From contig NC_080059.1 in assembly GCF_026212465.1 (NCBI RefSeq), positions 26,151,792 through 26,215,791 of the forward strand: a stretch of 64,000 nucleotides of DNA, written 5' to 3'. The notes beneath the pieces are model-generated. The model ran no database searches and had not been told where the DNA came from. It saw only the letters and a list, made by a program, of their open reading frames with translations. A program made the translations under genes and the position numbers. This DNA comes from Amaranthus tricolor (lineage: Eukaryota; Streptophyta; Magnoliopsida; Caryophyllales; Amaranthaceae). This document shows, piece by piece, positions 26,080 through 39,867 of the stretch; positions within the stretch are counted from its first letter, which is position 1; the number at the start of each line of letters is the position of its first letter.

Positions 26080-28739
26080 TCAATGATCAATGAAGAATGA
26101 ACAAGGATCAATGGTCAATGACGAATGAACGATGAAGAATGAACAAGGATAAATGATCAATGAAGAATGAACGATGAAGAATGAATAAGGATCAATGATC
26201 AATGACGAATGAACGATGAAGAATGAACAAAGATCAATGATCAATGAAGAATGAAAGATGAAGAATGAACAAGGAGTAATGGTCAATGACGAATGAACGA
26301 TGAAGAATGAACAAGGATCAATGATCAATGACGAATGAACGATGAAGAATGAACAAGGATCAATGATCAATGAAGAATGAACGATGAAGAATGAACAAGG
26401 ATCAATGATCAATGAAGAATGAACGATGAAGAATGAACAAGGAACAATGATCAATGAAGAATGATCGATGAAGAATGAACAAGGATTAATGGTCAATGAC
26501 AAATGAACGATGAAGAATGAACAAGGATCAATGCTCAATGAAGAATGAACGATGAAGAATGAACAAGGATCAATGATCAATGAAGAATGAACGATGAAGA
26601 ATGAACAAGGATTAATGGTCAATGACGAATGAACAAGGATCAATGATCAATGACGAATGAACGATGAAGAATGAACAAGGATCAATGATCAATGACGAAT
26701 GAACGATGGAGAATGAACAAGGATCAATGATCAATGACGAATGAACGATGAAGAATGAACAAGGATCAATGATCAATGAAGAATGAACAAGGATCAATGA
26801 TCAAAGAAGAATGAACGATGAAGAATGAAATAGGATCAATGATCAATGAAGAATGAACGATGAAGAATGAACAAGGATCAATGATCAATGAAGAATGAAC
26901 GATGAAGAATGAACAAGGATCAATTCTCAATGAAGAATGAACGATGAAGAATGAACAAGGATCAATGATCAATGACGAATGAACGATGAAGAATGAACAA
27001 GGATCAATGATCAATGAAGAATGAACGATGAAGAATGAACAAGGAGTAATGGTCAATGACGAATGAACGATGAAGAATGAACAAGGATCAATGATCAATG
27101 ACGAATGAACGATGAAGAATGAACAAGGATCAATGATCAATGAAGAATGAACGATGAAGAATGAACAAGGATCAATGATCAATGAAGAATGAACGATGAA
27201 GAATGAACAAGGAACAATGATCAATGAAGAATGATCGATGAAGAATGAACAAGGATTAATGGTCAATGAAGAATGAACGATGAAGAATGAACAAAGATCA
27301 ATGGTCAATGAAGAATGAACGATGAAGAATGAACAAGGATCAATGATCAATGAAGAATGAACAAGGATCAATGATCAAAGAAGAATGAACGATGAAGAAT
27401 GAACAAGGATCAATGATCAATGAAGAATGAACGATGAAGAATGAACAAGGATTAATGGTCAATGACGAATGAACGATGAAGAATGAACAAGGGTCAATGA
27501 TCAATGTAGAATGAACGATGAAGAATGAACAAGGATTAATGGTCAATGACGAATGAACGATGAAGAATGAACAAGGATCAATGATCAATGACGAATGAAC
27601 GATGAAGAATGAACAAGGATCAATGATCAATGACGAATGAACGATGAAGAATGAACAAGGATCAATGATCAATGTAGAATGAACAAGGATCAATGATCAA
27701 TGACGAATGAACGATGAAGAATGAACAAGGAGTAATGGTCAATGAAGAATGAACAAGGATCAATGTTCAATGACGAATGAACGATGAAGAATGAACAAGG
27801 ATCAATGATCAATGACGAATGAACGATGAAGAATGAACAAGGATCAATGATCAATGACGAATGAACGATGAAGAATGAACAAGGATCAATGATCAATGAA
27901 GAATGAACAAGGATCAATGATCAAAGAAGAATGAACGATGAAGAATGAACAAGGATCAATGATCAATGAAGAATGAACGATGAAGAATGAACAAGGAGTA
28001 ATGGTCAATGACGAATAAACGATGAAGAATGAACAAGGATCAATGATCAATGACGAATGAACGATGAAGAATGAACAAGGATCAATGATCAATGAAAAAT
28101 GAACAAGGATCAATGATCAATGACGAATGAACGATGAAGAATGAACAAGGATCAATGATCAATGACGAATGAACGATGAAGAATGAACAAGGATCAATGA
28201 TCAATGACGAATGAACGATGAAGAATGAACAAGGATCAATGATCAATGACGAATGAACGATGGAGAATGAACAAGGATCAATGATCAATGACGAATGAAC
28301 GATGAAGAATGAACAAGGATCAATGATCAATGAAGAATGAACAAGGATCAATGATCAAAGAAGAATGAACGATGAAGAATGAAATAGGATCAATGATCAA
28401 TGAAGAATGAACGATGAAGAATGAACAAGGATCAATGATCAATGAAGAATGAACGATGAAGAATGAACAAGGATCAATGATCAATGAAGAATGAACAAGG
28501 ATCAATGATCAAAGAAGAATGAACGATGAAGAATGAACAAGGATCAATGATCAATGAAGAATGAACGATGAAGAATGAACAAGGAGTAATGGTCAATGAC
28601 GAATGAACGATGAAGAATGAACAAGGATCAATGATCAATGACGAATGAACGATGAAGAAAGAACAAGGATCAATGATCAATGAAGAATGAACAAGGATCA
28701 ATGATCAATGACGAATGAACGATGAAGAATGAACAAGGA
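26080..28739 (-). repeat. Right-arm higher-order repeat, copy 3 (2660 bp)
   Basis: Marker units at 26080, 26612, 26766 and 27690 recur 2660 bp (190 x 14) downstream at 28740, 29272, 29426 and 30350. A further copy of the first marker block appears at 32842, after a shortened interval. Confidence 0.88.
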
Positions 28740-29425
28740 TCAATGATCAATGAAGAATGAACAAGGATCAATGGTCAATGACGAATGAACGATGAAGAAT
28801 GAACAAGGATAAATGATCAATGAAGAATGAACGATGAAGAATGAATAAGGATCAATGATCAATGACGAATGAACGATGAAGAATGAACAAAGATCAATGA
28901 TCAATGAAGAATGAAAGATGAAGAATGAACAAGGAGTAATGGTCAATGACGAATGAACGATGAAGAATGAACAAGGATCAATGATCAATGACGAATGAAC
29001 GATGAAGAATGAACAAGGATCAATGATCAATGAAGAATGAACGATGAAGAATGAACAAGGATCAATGATCAATGAAGAATGAACGATGAAGAATGAACAA
29101 GGAACAATGATCAATGAAGAATGATCGATGAAGAATGAACAAGGATTAATGGTCAATGACAAATGAACGATGAAGAATGAACAAGGATCAATGCTCAATG
29201 AAGAATGAACGATGAAGAATGAACAAGGATCAATGATCAATGAAGAATGAACGATGAAGAATGAACAAGGATTAATGGTCAATGACGAATGAACAAGGAT
29301 CAATGATCAATGACGAATGAACGATGAAGAATGAACAAGGATCAATGATCAATGACGAATGAACGATGGAGAATGAACAAGGATCAATGATCAATGACGA
29401 ATGAACGATGAAGAATGAACAAGGA

Positions 29426-32400
29426 TCAATGATCAATGAAGAATGAACAAGGATCAATGATCAAAGAAGAATGAACGATGAAGAATGAAATAGGATCAAT
29501 GATCAATGAAGAATGAACGATGAAGAATGAACAAGGATCAATGATCAATGAAGAATGAACGATGAAGAATGAACAAGGATCAATTCTCAATGAAGAATGA
29601 ACGATGAAGAATGAACAAGGATCAATGATCAATGACGAATGAACGATGAAGAATGAACAAGGATCAATGATCAATGAAGAATGAACGATGAAGAATGAAC
29701 AAGGAGTAATGGTAAATGACGAATGAACGATGAAGAATGAACAAGGATCAATGATCAATGACGAATGAACGATGAAGAATGAACAAGGATCAATGATCAA
29801 TGAAGAATGAACGATGAAGAATGAACAAGGATCAATGATCAATGAAGAATGAACGATGAAGAATGAACAAGGAACAATGATCAATGAAGAATGATCGATG
29901 AAGAATGAACAAGGATTAATGGTCAATGAAGAATGAACGATGAAGAATGAACAAAGATCAATGGTCAATGAAGAATGAACGATGAAGAATGAACAAGGAT
30001 CAATGATCAATGAAGAATGAACAAGGATCAATGATCAAAGAAGAATGAACGATGAAGAATGAACAAGGATCAATGATCAATGAAGAATGAACGATGAAGA
30101 ATGAACAAGGATTAATGGTCAATGACGAATGAACGATGAAGAATGAACAAGGGTCAATGATCAATGTAGAATGAACGATGAAGAATGAACAAGGATTAAT
30201 GGTCAATGACGAATGAACGATGAAGAATGAACAAGGATCAATGATCAATGACGAATGAACGATGAAGAATGAACAAGGATCAATGATCAATGACGAATGA
30301 ACGATGAAGAATGAACAAGGATCAATGATCAATGTAGAATGAACAAGGATCAATGATCAATGACGAATGAACGATGAAGAATGAACAAGGAGTAATGGTC
30401 AATGAAGAATGAACAAGGATCAATGTTCAATGACGAATGAACGATGAAGAATGAACAAGGATCAATGATCAATGACGAATGAACGATGAAGAATGAACAA
30501 GGATCAATGATCAATGACGAATGAACGATGAAGAATGAACAAGGATCAATGATCAATGAAGAATGAACAAGGATCAATGATCAAAGAAGAATGAACGATG
30601 AAGAATGAACAAGGATCAATGATCAATGAAGAATGAACGATGAAGAATGAACAAGGAGTAATGGTCAATGACGAATAAACGATGAAGAATGAACAAGGAT
30701 CAATGATCAATGACGAATGAACGATGAAGAATGAACAAGGATCAATGATCAATGAAAAATGAACAAGGATCAATGATCAATGACGAATGAACGATGAAGA
30801 ATGAACAAGGATCAATGATCAATGACGAATGAACGATGAAGAATGAACAAGGATCAATGATCAATGACGAATGAACGATGAAGAATGAACAAGGATCAAT
30901 GATCAATGATGAATGAACGATGGAGAATGAACAAGGATCAATGATCAATGACGAATGAACGATGAAGAATGAACAAGGATCAATGATCAATGAAGAATGA
31001 ACAAGGATCAATGATCAAAGAAGAATGAACGATGAAGAATGAAATAGGATCAATGATCAATGAAGAATGAACGATGAAGAATGAACAAGGATCAATGATC
31101 AATGAAGAATGAACGATGAAGAATGAACAAGGATCAATTCTCAATGAAGAATGAACGATGAAGAATGAACAAGGATCAATGATCAATGACAAATGAACGA
31201 TGAAGAATGAACAAGGATCAATGATCAATGAAGAATGAACGATGAAGAATGAACAAGGAGTAATGGTCAATGACGAATGAACGATGAAGAATGAACAAGG
31301 ATCAATGATCAATGACGAATGAACGATGAAGAATGAACAAGGATCAATGATCAATGAAGAATGAACGATGAAGAATGAACAAGGATCAATGATCAATGAA
31401 GAATGAACGATGAAGAATGAACAAGGAACAATGATCAATGAAGAATGATCGATGAAGAATGAACAAGGATTAATGGTCAATGAAGAATGAACGATGAAGA
31501 ATGAACAAAGATCAATGGTCAATGAAGAATGAACGATGAAGAATGAACAAGGATCAATGATCAATGAAGAATGAACAAGGATCAATGATCAAAGAAGAAT
31601 GAACGATGAAGAATGAACAAGGATCAATGATCAATGAAGAATGAACGATGAAGAATGAACAAGGATTAATGGTCAATGACGAATGAACGATGAAGAATGA
31701 ACAAGGGTCAATGATCAATGTAGAATGAACGATGAAGAATGAACAAGGATTAATGGTCAATGACGAATGAACGATGAAGAATGAACAAGGATCAATGATC
31801 AATGACGAATGAACGATGAAGAATGAACAAGGATCAATGATCAATGACGAATGAACGATGAAGAATGAACAAGGATCAATGATCAATGTAGAATGAACAA
31901 GGATCAATGATCAATGACGAATGAACGATGAAGAATGAACAAGGAGTAATGGTCAATGAAGAATGAACAAGGATCAATGTTCAATGACGAATGAACGATG
32001 AAGAATGAACAAGGATCAATGATCAATGACGAATGAACGATGAAGAATGAACAAGGATCAATGATCAATGACGAATGAACGATGAAGAATGAACAAGGAT
32101 CAATGATCAATGAAGAATGAACGATGAAGAATGAACAAGGAGTAATGGTCAATGACGAATAAACGATGAAGAATGAACAAGGATCAATGATCAATGACGA
32201 ATGAACGATGAAGAATGAACAAGGATCAATGATCAATGAAAAATGAACAAGGATCAATGATCAATGACGAATGAACGATGAAGAATGAACAAGGATCAAT
32301 GATCAATGAAGAATGAACAAGGATCAATGGTCAATGACGAATGAACGATGAAGAATGAACAAGGATCAATGATCAATGAAGAATGAACGATGAAGAATGA

Positions 32401-32533
32401 ACAAGGATTATTGGTCAATGACGAATGAACGATGAAGAATGAACAAGGATCTATGATCAATGACGAATGAACGATGAAGAATGAACAAGGATCAATGATC
32501 AATGACGAATGAACGATGAAGAATGAACAAGGA
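29426..32533 (-). repeat. 1554-bp tandem duplication within the right-arm HOR
   Basis: The blocks at 29426, 30000 and 30350 recur at 30980, 31554 and 31904, an offset of 1554 bp (111 x 14). The second copy carries a GACAAATG variant near 31190 that also appears near 33665. It looks like an HOR copy shortened by unequal exchange. The right boundary is approximate. Confidence 0.75.
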
Positions 32534-34852
32534 TCAATGATCAATGACGAATGAACGATGAAGAATGAACAAGGATCAATGATCAATGAAGAATGAACAA
32601 GGATCAATGATCAAAGAAGAATGAACGATGAAGAATGAACAAGGATCAATGATCAATGAAGAATGAACGATGAAGAATGAACAAGGAGTAATGGTCAATG
32701 ACGAATGAACGATGAAGAATGAACAAGGATCAATGATCAATGACGAATGAACGATGAAGAAAGAACAAGGATCAATGATCAATGAAGAATGAACAAGGAT
32801 CAATGATCAATGACGAATGAACGATGAAGAATGAACAAGGATCAATGATCAATGAAGAATGAACAAGGATCAATGGTCAATGACGAATGAACGATGAAGA
32901 ATGAACAAGGATAAATGATCAATGAAGAATGAACGATGAAGAATGAATAAGGATCAATGATCAATGACGAATGAACGATGAAGAATGAACAAAGATCAAT
33001 GATCAATGAAGAATGAAAGATGAAGAATGAACAAGGAGTAATGGTCAATGACGAATGAACGATGAAGAATGAACAAGGATCAATGATCAATGACGAATGA
33101 ACGATGAAGAATGAACAAGGATCAATGATCAATGAAGAATGAACGATGAAGAATGAACAAGGATCATTGATCAATGAAGAATGAACGATGAAGAATGAAC
33201 AAGGAACAATGATCAATGAAGAATGATCGATGAAGAATGAACAAGGATTAATGGTCAATGACAAATGAACGATGAAGAATGAACAAGGATCAATGCTCAA
33301 TGAAGAATGAACGATGAAGAATGAACAAGGATCAATGATCCATGAAGAATAAACGATGAAGAATGAACAAGGATCAATGATCAATGACGAATGAACGATG
33401 AAGAATGAACAAGGATCAATGATCAATGAAGAATGAACAAGGATCAATGATCAAAGAAGAATGAACGATGAAGAATGAAATAGGATCAATGATCAATGAA
33501 GAATGAACGATGAAGAATGAACAAGGATCAATGATCAATGAAGAATGAACGATGAAGAATGAACAAGGATCAATTCTCAATGAAGAATGAACGATGAAGA
33601 ATGAACAAGGATCAATTCTCAATGAAGAATGAACGATGAAGAATGAACAAGGATCAATGATCAATGACAAATGAACGATGAAGAATGAACAAGGATCAAT
33701 GATCAATGAAGAATGAACGATGAAGAATGAACAAGGAGTAATGGTCAATGACGAATGAACGATGAAGAATGAACAAGGATCAATGATCAATGACGAATGA
33801 ACGATGAAGAATGAACAAGGATCAATGATCAATGAAGAATGAACGATGAAGAATGAACAAGGATCAATGATCAATGAAGAATGAACGATGAAGAATGAAC
33901 AAGGAACAATGATCAATGAAGAATGATCGATGAAGAATGAACAAGGATTAATGGTCAATGAAGAATGAACGATGAAGAATGAACAAAGATCAATGGTCAA
34001 TGAAGAATGAACGATGAAGAATGAACAAGGATCAATGATCAATGAAGAATGAACAAGGATCAATGATCAAAGAAGAATGAACGATGAAGAATGAACAAGG
34101 ATCAATGATCAATGAAGAATGAACGATGAAGAATGAACAAGGATTAATGGTCAATGACGAATGAACGATGAAGAATGAACAAGGGTCAATGATCAATGTA
34201 GAATGAACGATGAAGAATGAACAAGGATTAATGGTCAATGACGAATGAACGATGAAGAATGAACAAGGATCAATGATCAATGACGAATGAACGATGAAGA
34301 ATGAACAAGGATCAATGATCAATGACGAATGAACGATGAAGAATGAACAAGGATCAATGATCAATGTAGAATGAACAAGGATCAATGATCAATGACGAAT
34401 GAACGATGAAGAATGAACAAGGAGTAATGGTCAATGAAGAATGAACAAGGATCAATGTTCAATGACGAATGAACGATGAAGAATGAACAAGGATCAATGA
34501 TCAATGACGAATGAACGATGAAGAATGAACAAGGATCAATGATCAATGACGAATGAACGATGAAGAATGAACAAGGATCAATGATCAATGAAGAATGAAC
34601 AAGGATCAATGATCAAAGAAGAATGAACGATGAAGAATGAACAAGGATCAATGATCAATGAAGAATGAACGATGAAGAATGAACAAGGAGTAATGGTCAA
34701 TGACGAATAAACGATGAAGAATGAACAAGGATCAATGATCAATGACGAATGAACGATGAAGAATGAACAAGGATCAATGATCAATGAAAAATGAACAAGG
34801 ATCAATGATCAATGACGAATGAACGATGAAGAATGAACAAGGATCAATGATC

Positions 34853-34857
34853 AATGA
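34853..34857 (+). repeat. Target-site duplication of element 1, left (AATGA)
   Basis: AATGA directly precedes the 5' LTR and occurs again directly after the 3' LTR at 45865-45869. The sequence is part of the satellite unit. Confidence 0.92.
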
Positions 34858-35656
34858 TGATGAGAATTCAGTCCACAACGTCCAAGATCATCAAGTTACG
34901 GTTCCTACAACACAAGCTACGGTCCATGCGTTACTTAGCCACGCAAATGTCAAGCAAATGGCTGCTAATTTCGTGGGATTCTCTTCAAAGAAATCCTTTA
35001 TTACTTGCCTTAAATGGGAAGTTGAATAAATGGGAAGTTGAATACAAGCAGCAACCTGAATTCTAGCTTTAATGCTTAAATGGGAGTTTTTTTTTTATAG
35101 GAGAAATGCAAGAGTTTTTTTAGGAGAATATGGACGGTTCAAAGTAGCTTAATTAGCCTTAATTTGCTGTTTAAATAGCTATTAATAAAGTGTCATTATT
35201 AGCCTTAAATGCTTAACATTAAAAAGGCTTAATGCTAGCTTTAGTTTAATGCTTTGTTTTCTGATTTTTTGTAAGGGGGAAAGTTAAAAGGTTCCTTGAA
35301 GGGGAAGTTAAAAGGTTCCTTGAAGACTTGTAACACTTGCATTATTTTTAGTATAAAAGGAACTCATTGCCATGCATTTTAGGCAAGTGAGATTGAAAAC
35401 AAAATTCTGATTTTCTTTGTGAATTTCTTTGTGCTTACTTTGTGTTGCACGCCCCCTTTTATTCTTATTACTTAGTGTTTGAGAGTAAAAGCTTTGAGAG
35501 TTTAAAATACTTAGTGAATTTTTGCTGCTCAAAGAAACCATCCAATCTAGAATAAGTTTCTAAGTTGCGTGGGTGTTCTCTTGTTTCGTTCCTTGTTAAG
35601 CTTGTTTTTAAGCTAATTCATACACTCTAAAACGGTCCCATTACACTTCCACATCA
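34858..35656 (+). repeat. Element 1 5' LTR (799 bp)
   Basis: Starts TGATGAGAATTC and ends CTTCCACATCA. It is the same length as the 3' LTR at 45066-45864, with no difference seen by eye. It contains two tandem copies of a 16-bp motif (AATGGGAAGTTGAATA, around 35025-35045), a duplicated GTTAAAAGGTTCCTTGAAG motif near 35284-35324 and a TATA box. Antisense and readthrough open frames inside it recur only because the LTR is repeated, so they are not called. Confidence 0.94.
35352..35360 (+). promoter_or_regulatory. TATA box of element 1 5' LTR
   Basis: TATAAAAGG lies 494 bp into the LTR. By analogy with other LTRs, transcription would start roughly 25-35 bp downstream, which sets the U3/R border near 35380-35395. 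The start site is inferred. Confidence 0.65.
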
Positions 35657-35658
35657 GT

Positions 35659-35671
35659 TGGTATCAGAGCC
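35659..35671 (+). other. Primer-binding site, initiator tRNA-Met type
   Basis: TGGTATCAGAGCC lies two bases after the 5' LTR. It is the complement of the 3' end of plant initiator tRNA-Met, a very common primer of plant LTR retrotransposons. Confidence 0.9.
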
Positions 35672-35710
35672 AAATTGTGTTGAACGAGATTACACTAGTT
35701 AAAACGCAGT

Positions 35711-38700
35711 ATGGGTGATAATCAGTCCAATGCCGAAATGTTAAAAGTAATCGTGGATCAACTTCATGTAATGCACGATGGAATGAAGAGGCATGAAACA
35801 AGAATGGATGCCATTGGAGAGACGTTGCTTAGAGTGGGTAGAAGGGTAGAGGAATTAGAGAATTCTACTCCCACCCATGGCGAGTCCCATTTTCGTAACA
35901 ATCAAGAAGATAGAAGTTTCAAACTAGACCTTCCTGAATTTGATGGTTCTAGTGATCCGGAGGTTTTTTATGATTGGGTACGAAGATTAGAGAATATTTT
36001 TGAGTATAAAAATTATGATGATGATAAGAGTTGTAAAATGGCGACTCTTAAATTGACAAAACTTGCTGGGCTTTGGTATGATAACCTCAAAGCCAAGAGA
36101 AGGAGAGAAGGGAAAGAAAAGATTGCATCTTGGGAAAAACTCAAGAAGAAAATGGAGCAACGTTGGGTCCCACGTGAATATGTGCAGGATCAATATGTCA
36201 AATTAACTCGCCTAAATCAAGGTGAGCGTAATATTGATGAATATGTACGTGAGTTTGAGAAACTTAGCTTGGTGTGTGACATACAAGAGAAGGAACCACT
36301 CAAAATTGCGCGTTTCACAAAGGGGCTTTCTAAACCAATCTCTAATAAGGTGGATCTTCTACCTTATTCCACTTATGATGAGGTTGTGAAGGCTGCTAGG
36401 AAGGTTGAAGCACAAAACAAAGAGGAGAAGCCGAAGAATGCTCCAAGACCCCCTTTTAGAGCGTTCTCTTCCGCGGGAAAAGTTGATTCTTTTCCTAGCC
36501 CTTCTAAATCAACTGTTCCTACTAACCCTTCGAAAACTTATGGAGGAAAACCAGATTTCAAGCAAGATGCATCCAAAAGAACTTGTTACAAGTGTCATGA
36601 AAGAGGACATATTGCTAGTGAATGTCCAAAACGGAATACACTTACTATTCAAGAAGGAGAGTGGGGTTCCGAAGAAGAGGAAGAGGAGGAGGAATATGAG
36701 GAATATGGTGCTGAAGAAAATGACGCTCCATTATGTGGTGTTGTGAGAAGACTTCTACATTCCGAACCTCTCAAAGATATGCAACAACGAGAGAACCTTT
36801 TTCATACTAGATGCAAGGTTCAAGACAAGGTTTTTGATGTGATTGTTGATGGAGGATCATGCACGGATGTGGCCTCAACTGAACTTGTAAGTAAGCTTAA
36901 ATTACCTACACGAAATCATGCTAAACCTTACAAGTTAAATTGGCTGGATAATGACACCGGTTTAAAGGTTAAGAAACAAGCACTAGTTTCATTCACTATA
37001 GGAAATTTTTATGATGAACGTTGGTGTGACGTTTTACCTATGAGTGCGTGTCATATTTTGCTTGGTAGACCATGGCAATTTGATAGAAAAGCTATTCATG
37101 ATGGTGTTTCTAATGTCTATACGGTCACTACCAAATTAGGAAAGAAGATTAGGTTGTTACCTTTGCCCCCTAAGGTTGAACCTATGGTGGAAAAGAAACC
37201 AAACTTCCTTATGTCTAGGAAGGAGTTTGAGGAAGAATGCGTGATAGAAGGAGGAGGGTTTCTGCTTATTGTAAAGCCCATTGTTGATGATGTTTCTCAT
37301 GTGGCTAACTCTATTCCGTTGAGAAACTTGCTTAAAGAATTTGCAGATGTGTTTCCCGATGATTTGCCTAAAGGGTTGCCTCCATTTCGTGGTATTGAAC
37401 ATGCAATTGATTTGGTACCGGGAGCCTCATTACCAAACAAGGCAGCCTATAGATGCAATCCCGAGCAAGCTAAGGAGTTGCAAAGACAAGTTGAAGAACT
37501 CATGGAAAAGGGCTATGTGCGTGAAAGCCTTAGTCCATGTGCGGTGCCTGCCCTTTTGGTGCCAAAGAAAGAAGGAACTTGGAGGATGTGTATTGATAGT
37601 CGTGCCATCAACAACATAACTATTAAATATAGATTTCCCATGCCAAGGCTACAAGACATGCTTGATGAATTAAGTGGAGCCACAGTTTTTAGCAAAATTG
37701 ACTTGCGAAGTGGTTATCATCAAATGAGAATTCGTGAAGGAGATGAATGGAAGACTGCTTTCAAGACAAAGCAAGGTCTATATGAATGGCTTGTCATGCC
37801 ATTTGGACTTTGCAATGCTCCTAGTTCGTTCATGAGACTCATGAATGAGGTATTACGTCCCTTTCTAAATAAATTCATTGTTGTATATTTAGATGATATT
37901 CTAGTATATAGTAAAACTGAAAATGAGCATTTGATACATTTGAGAGTTTTACTTGAGGCATTGAGAGAGCATAAATTGTATGGAAAAATGGAAAAATGTA
38001 CTTTCATGTGTAGTAGTATTTCTTTCCTAGGCTACATTGTTTCTAGTGAAGGAGTACAGGTTGATCCCGAGAAGGTGAAAGCTATCTCAACATGGAAGGT
38101 ACCCAAAGATGTTCATGAGGTTAGAAGTTTTCATGGACTAGCTTCATTTTACCGAGTCTTCATCAAGAACTTTTCCACTCTTATGGCGCCTTTAACGGAG
38201 CTCTTGAAGAAAGGTGCATTTCAATGGAATGAAGCAGCCCACAAAGCCTTTGAAGACGTCAAAACCAAGTTATGCAACGCTCCAATACTTGCATTACCTG
38301 ATTTTGACAAGTTGTTTGAAGTAGAATGTGATGCAAGTGGCGTAGGCATTGGTGCGGTTCTTGTTCAAGAAAGGCGTCCCATTTGTTATTTTAGTGAAAA
38401 GTTAAGTGGAGCTAAGTTGAATTATTCAAATTATGATCGTGAATTCTATGCCATTGTTAGAGCTTTGGATTATTGGTCTCATTACTTAAGGCCAAAGCCA
38501 TTTGTTCTACATTCCGATCATGAAGCTTTGAAGTTCATTCATGGTCAACAAAAGCTCAACCATAGACATGCAAAGTGGGTGGAGTTCCTACAATCCTTCA
38601 CTTTTAGTTCGAAGTACAAGGAAGGGAAGAAGAATGTGGTGGCGGATGCGTTGTCAAGGAGGAGTTACTTACTTGCTATGGTTCACACTCAAATATTAGG

Positions 38701-38774
38701 CTTTGAACACCTAAAGGCCTTATATGAAAGTGATGATGATTTTGCTACTGAATTTTCTAAGCCCACTAAAGGAT
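35711..38774 (+). pseudogene. Element 1 gag-pol, 5' part (Gag, protease, RT, RNase H), cut by element 2
   Basis: ATG at 35711 lies 55 bp after the LTR. It encodes residues 1-1021 of the same polyprotein that is intact in element 3. In order: Gag core (about 70-235), CCHC zinc knuckle (C292, C295, H300, C305), an acidic stretch (about 320-337), aspartic protease with a D-G-G active site at 380-382 and HILLGRPW near 448, RT with D664 and YLDD at 726-729, and RNase H (D874, E911, D936, D979). I found one amino-acid difference from element 3 in this part: P instead of S at residue 890. The frame reads 7 codons into the LTR of element 2 and stops at 38795-38797. The piece carries every Gag, PR, RT and RNase H motif but no integrase. 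Known role of the family: Gag forms the particle, PR processes the polyprotein, and RT/RNase H make cDNA. Confidence 0.93.
38770..38774 (+). repeat. Target-site duplication of element 2, left (AGGAT)
   Basis: AGGAT precedes the TGACCA start of element 2 and is repeated at 43905-43909. Element 3 has a single AAAGGATACTTGG at the same place, which confirms the empty-site sequence. Confidence 0.95.
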
Positions 38775-39803
38775 TGACCAAGATGGTCAAGGTATAAGTG
38801 TCCAAGATGTCCAAGTCCAATCCAATGCAAGGGAATTAATTTTGTCCAAGTCTTATTTTGATCATAGCATGCACGGTCCAAATAAGTCATCAAATGGTTG
38901 TACTTTGCTAAGTATGACTAAGTACTTTGTTGAAAGTATAAATTAAAGGGTGTCGGTTACAAGGAATTAATTCCAAACAGTTTTGGAATACGAAGGGGCA
39001 TGTTTTAAGGAGATTTATGGCTGGTTTTTAATCTCATTTAAAGCTGCAGTTTTGGAATTCAAAGGGGCATGTTTTTAGGAGTATTTATGGCTGAATATTA
39101 ACCTTTTTAAGTGGGGGTTACTAGGCATTATTGTAGGAGTAAAATGCAATAATAAAGAAGCTTAAATGGAGGAGTAAATGGGAGTTACCAGGCAAATGAA
39201 TGGGCTGTTTTGGATGTTACTTTGCACACTTGAAGGAGCCATGTGAAGAGTTTAATTGCTGGCCATTTCTTCCCTAGTTTTAATCTTTGTTTAATTAGTC
39301 TTAAGTGTGTGTAGTGGAGATTAATGTGGACATTGATTAGCCACTTAATTCTCTTTTATTTTGTTGTCTTTTTATTTTCTTTTGTGAATTTATTTAGGCA
39401 AGTGAAAGGTTGTAATTATTTAATGTAAGAATGCTATATATAGCATACTTTGATGAATGAAAAACACATCCAGAAATTTGCCAAAAAACTTGTGTTTTGT
39501 TTATTGAACTTGACTTGTGTTTAGTCAATTTTAATTGTCCAAATTTGAGTGTTCCAAATTTGAAGAGTTAGAGTTTTAGTGAGAGTTCCTAAAACTAAAG
39601 CTTGTAGTTGACGATTTGGTGAGAGTTCCCTAATCTAAGCTACACCCAAACAAGTGAGTGAGTGTTCGTCCTTGTTATATCCTCAAGTTTAGGGTGAGAG
39701 TTCCCCTAACTAATCTGATCATACTAAAAAAATATACCAAAAAACGTGTGACCCCTTTAACTTATCATTTTGTAACAAGGTTTCTCGTCTTGTTTACACA
39801 TCA
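38775..39803 (+). repeat. Element 2 5' LTR (1029 bp)
   Basis: Begins TGACCAAGATGG and ends TTTACACATCA. Same length as the copy at 42876-43904, with no difference seen by eye. No similarity to the LTRs of elements 1 and 3 is apparent beyond the TG...CA ends. Confidence 0.94.
39435..39443 (+). promoter_or_regulatory. TATA box of element 2 5' LTR
   Basis: TATATATAG sits inside the short palindrome GCTATATATAGC, 660 bp into the LTR. It is the best TATA candidate in the LTR; the start site is inferred. Confidence 0.55.
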
Positions 39804-39805
39804 TT

Positions 39806-39825
39806 TGGCGCGTCAGGTAGGGGGA
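39806..39825 (+). other. Candidate primer-binding site of element 2
   Basis: TGGCGCGTCAGGTAG and the following purines begin two bases after the LTR, the same spacing as in elements 1 and 3. It differs from their initiator tRNA-Met site. I cannot assign the tRNA with confidence. Confidence 0.6.
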
Positions 39826-39867
39826 GTTTTTCCATACACTTCCAAAGGGGTCGAATACCTACATATC

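Larger units (their letters stand above)
18964..34857 (-). repeat. 42-bp satellite array, right arm (pyrimidine-rich strand on -)
   Basis: The same 14/28/42-bp satellite as the left arm, now reverse-complemented. The first about 130 bp after the switch hold unusually altered units (CAATAACGAATG, GATGGAGAACG, GATGAATGACG, GATGAATAATG). Beyond that the units become regular. Variant units and their order are shared with the inverted left arm, for example the run with AAAGATCAATG, GATGAAAGATG-type and GGATAAATGATC variants near 21030-21150. No other gene or RNA is visible. Confidence 0.97.

Noticed and set aside
34826..35066. Two short + strand frames crossing from satellite into the 5' LTR of element 1, with similar ones at 45050, 49765 and 54882
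   Set aside because: They are the LTR-encoded end of the integrase frame read from the 5' LTR or satellite, or its +1 frame. They recur only because the LTR recurs.
35308..35541. A 77-codon antisense frame in the LTR, present at 35308, 45516, 50275 and 55397
   Set aside because: Its four-fold presence is explained by four copies of the LTR. It overlaps the TATA and leader region and shows no recognisable domain.
36670..36720. Acidic GAA/GAG-rich tract after the zinc knuckle as a microsatellite or second polypurine tract
   Set aside because: It is in frame, coding for Glu-rich residues, and conserved in elements 1 and 3. A central polypurine tract function cannot be supported from sequence alone.
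35987..38007. Antisense and +1 frames inside gag-pol (for example 35987-36193, 36405-36746, 37720-38007)
   Set aside because: Shadows of the long gag-pol frame without family motifs; the same shadows appear at the homologous places in element 3.
39658..39867. Upstream extension of the element 2 gag frame from a GTG at 39658
   Set aside because: Begins at GTG within the LTR and primer-site leader; the Gag-like start is the ATG at 39868. The same LTR-derived stretch appears before the element 1 integrase at 43759, so it is not gag-specific.
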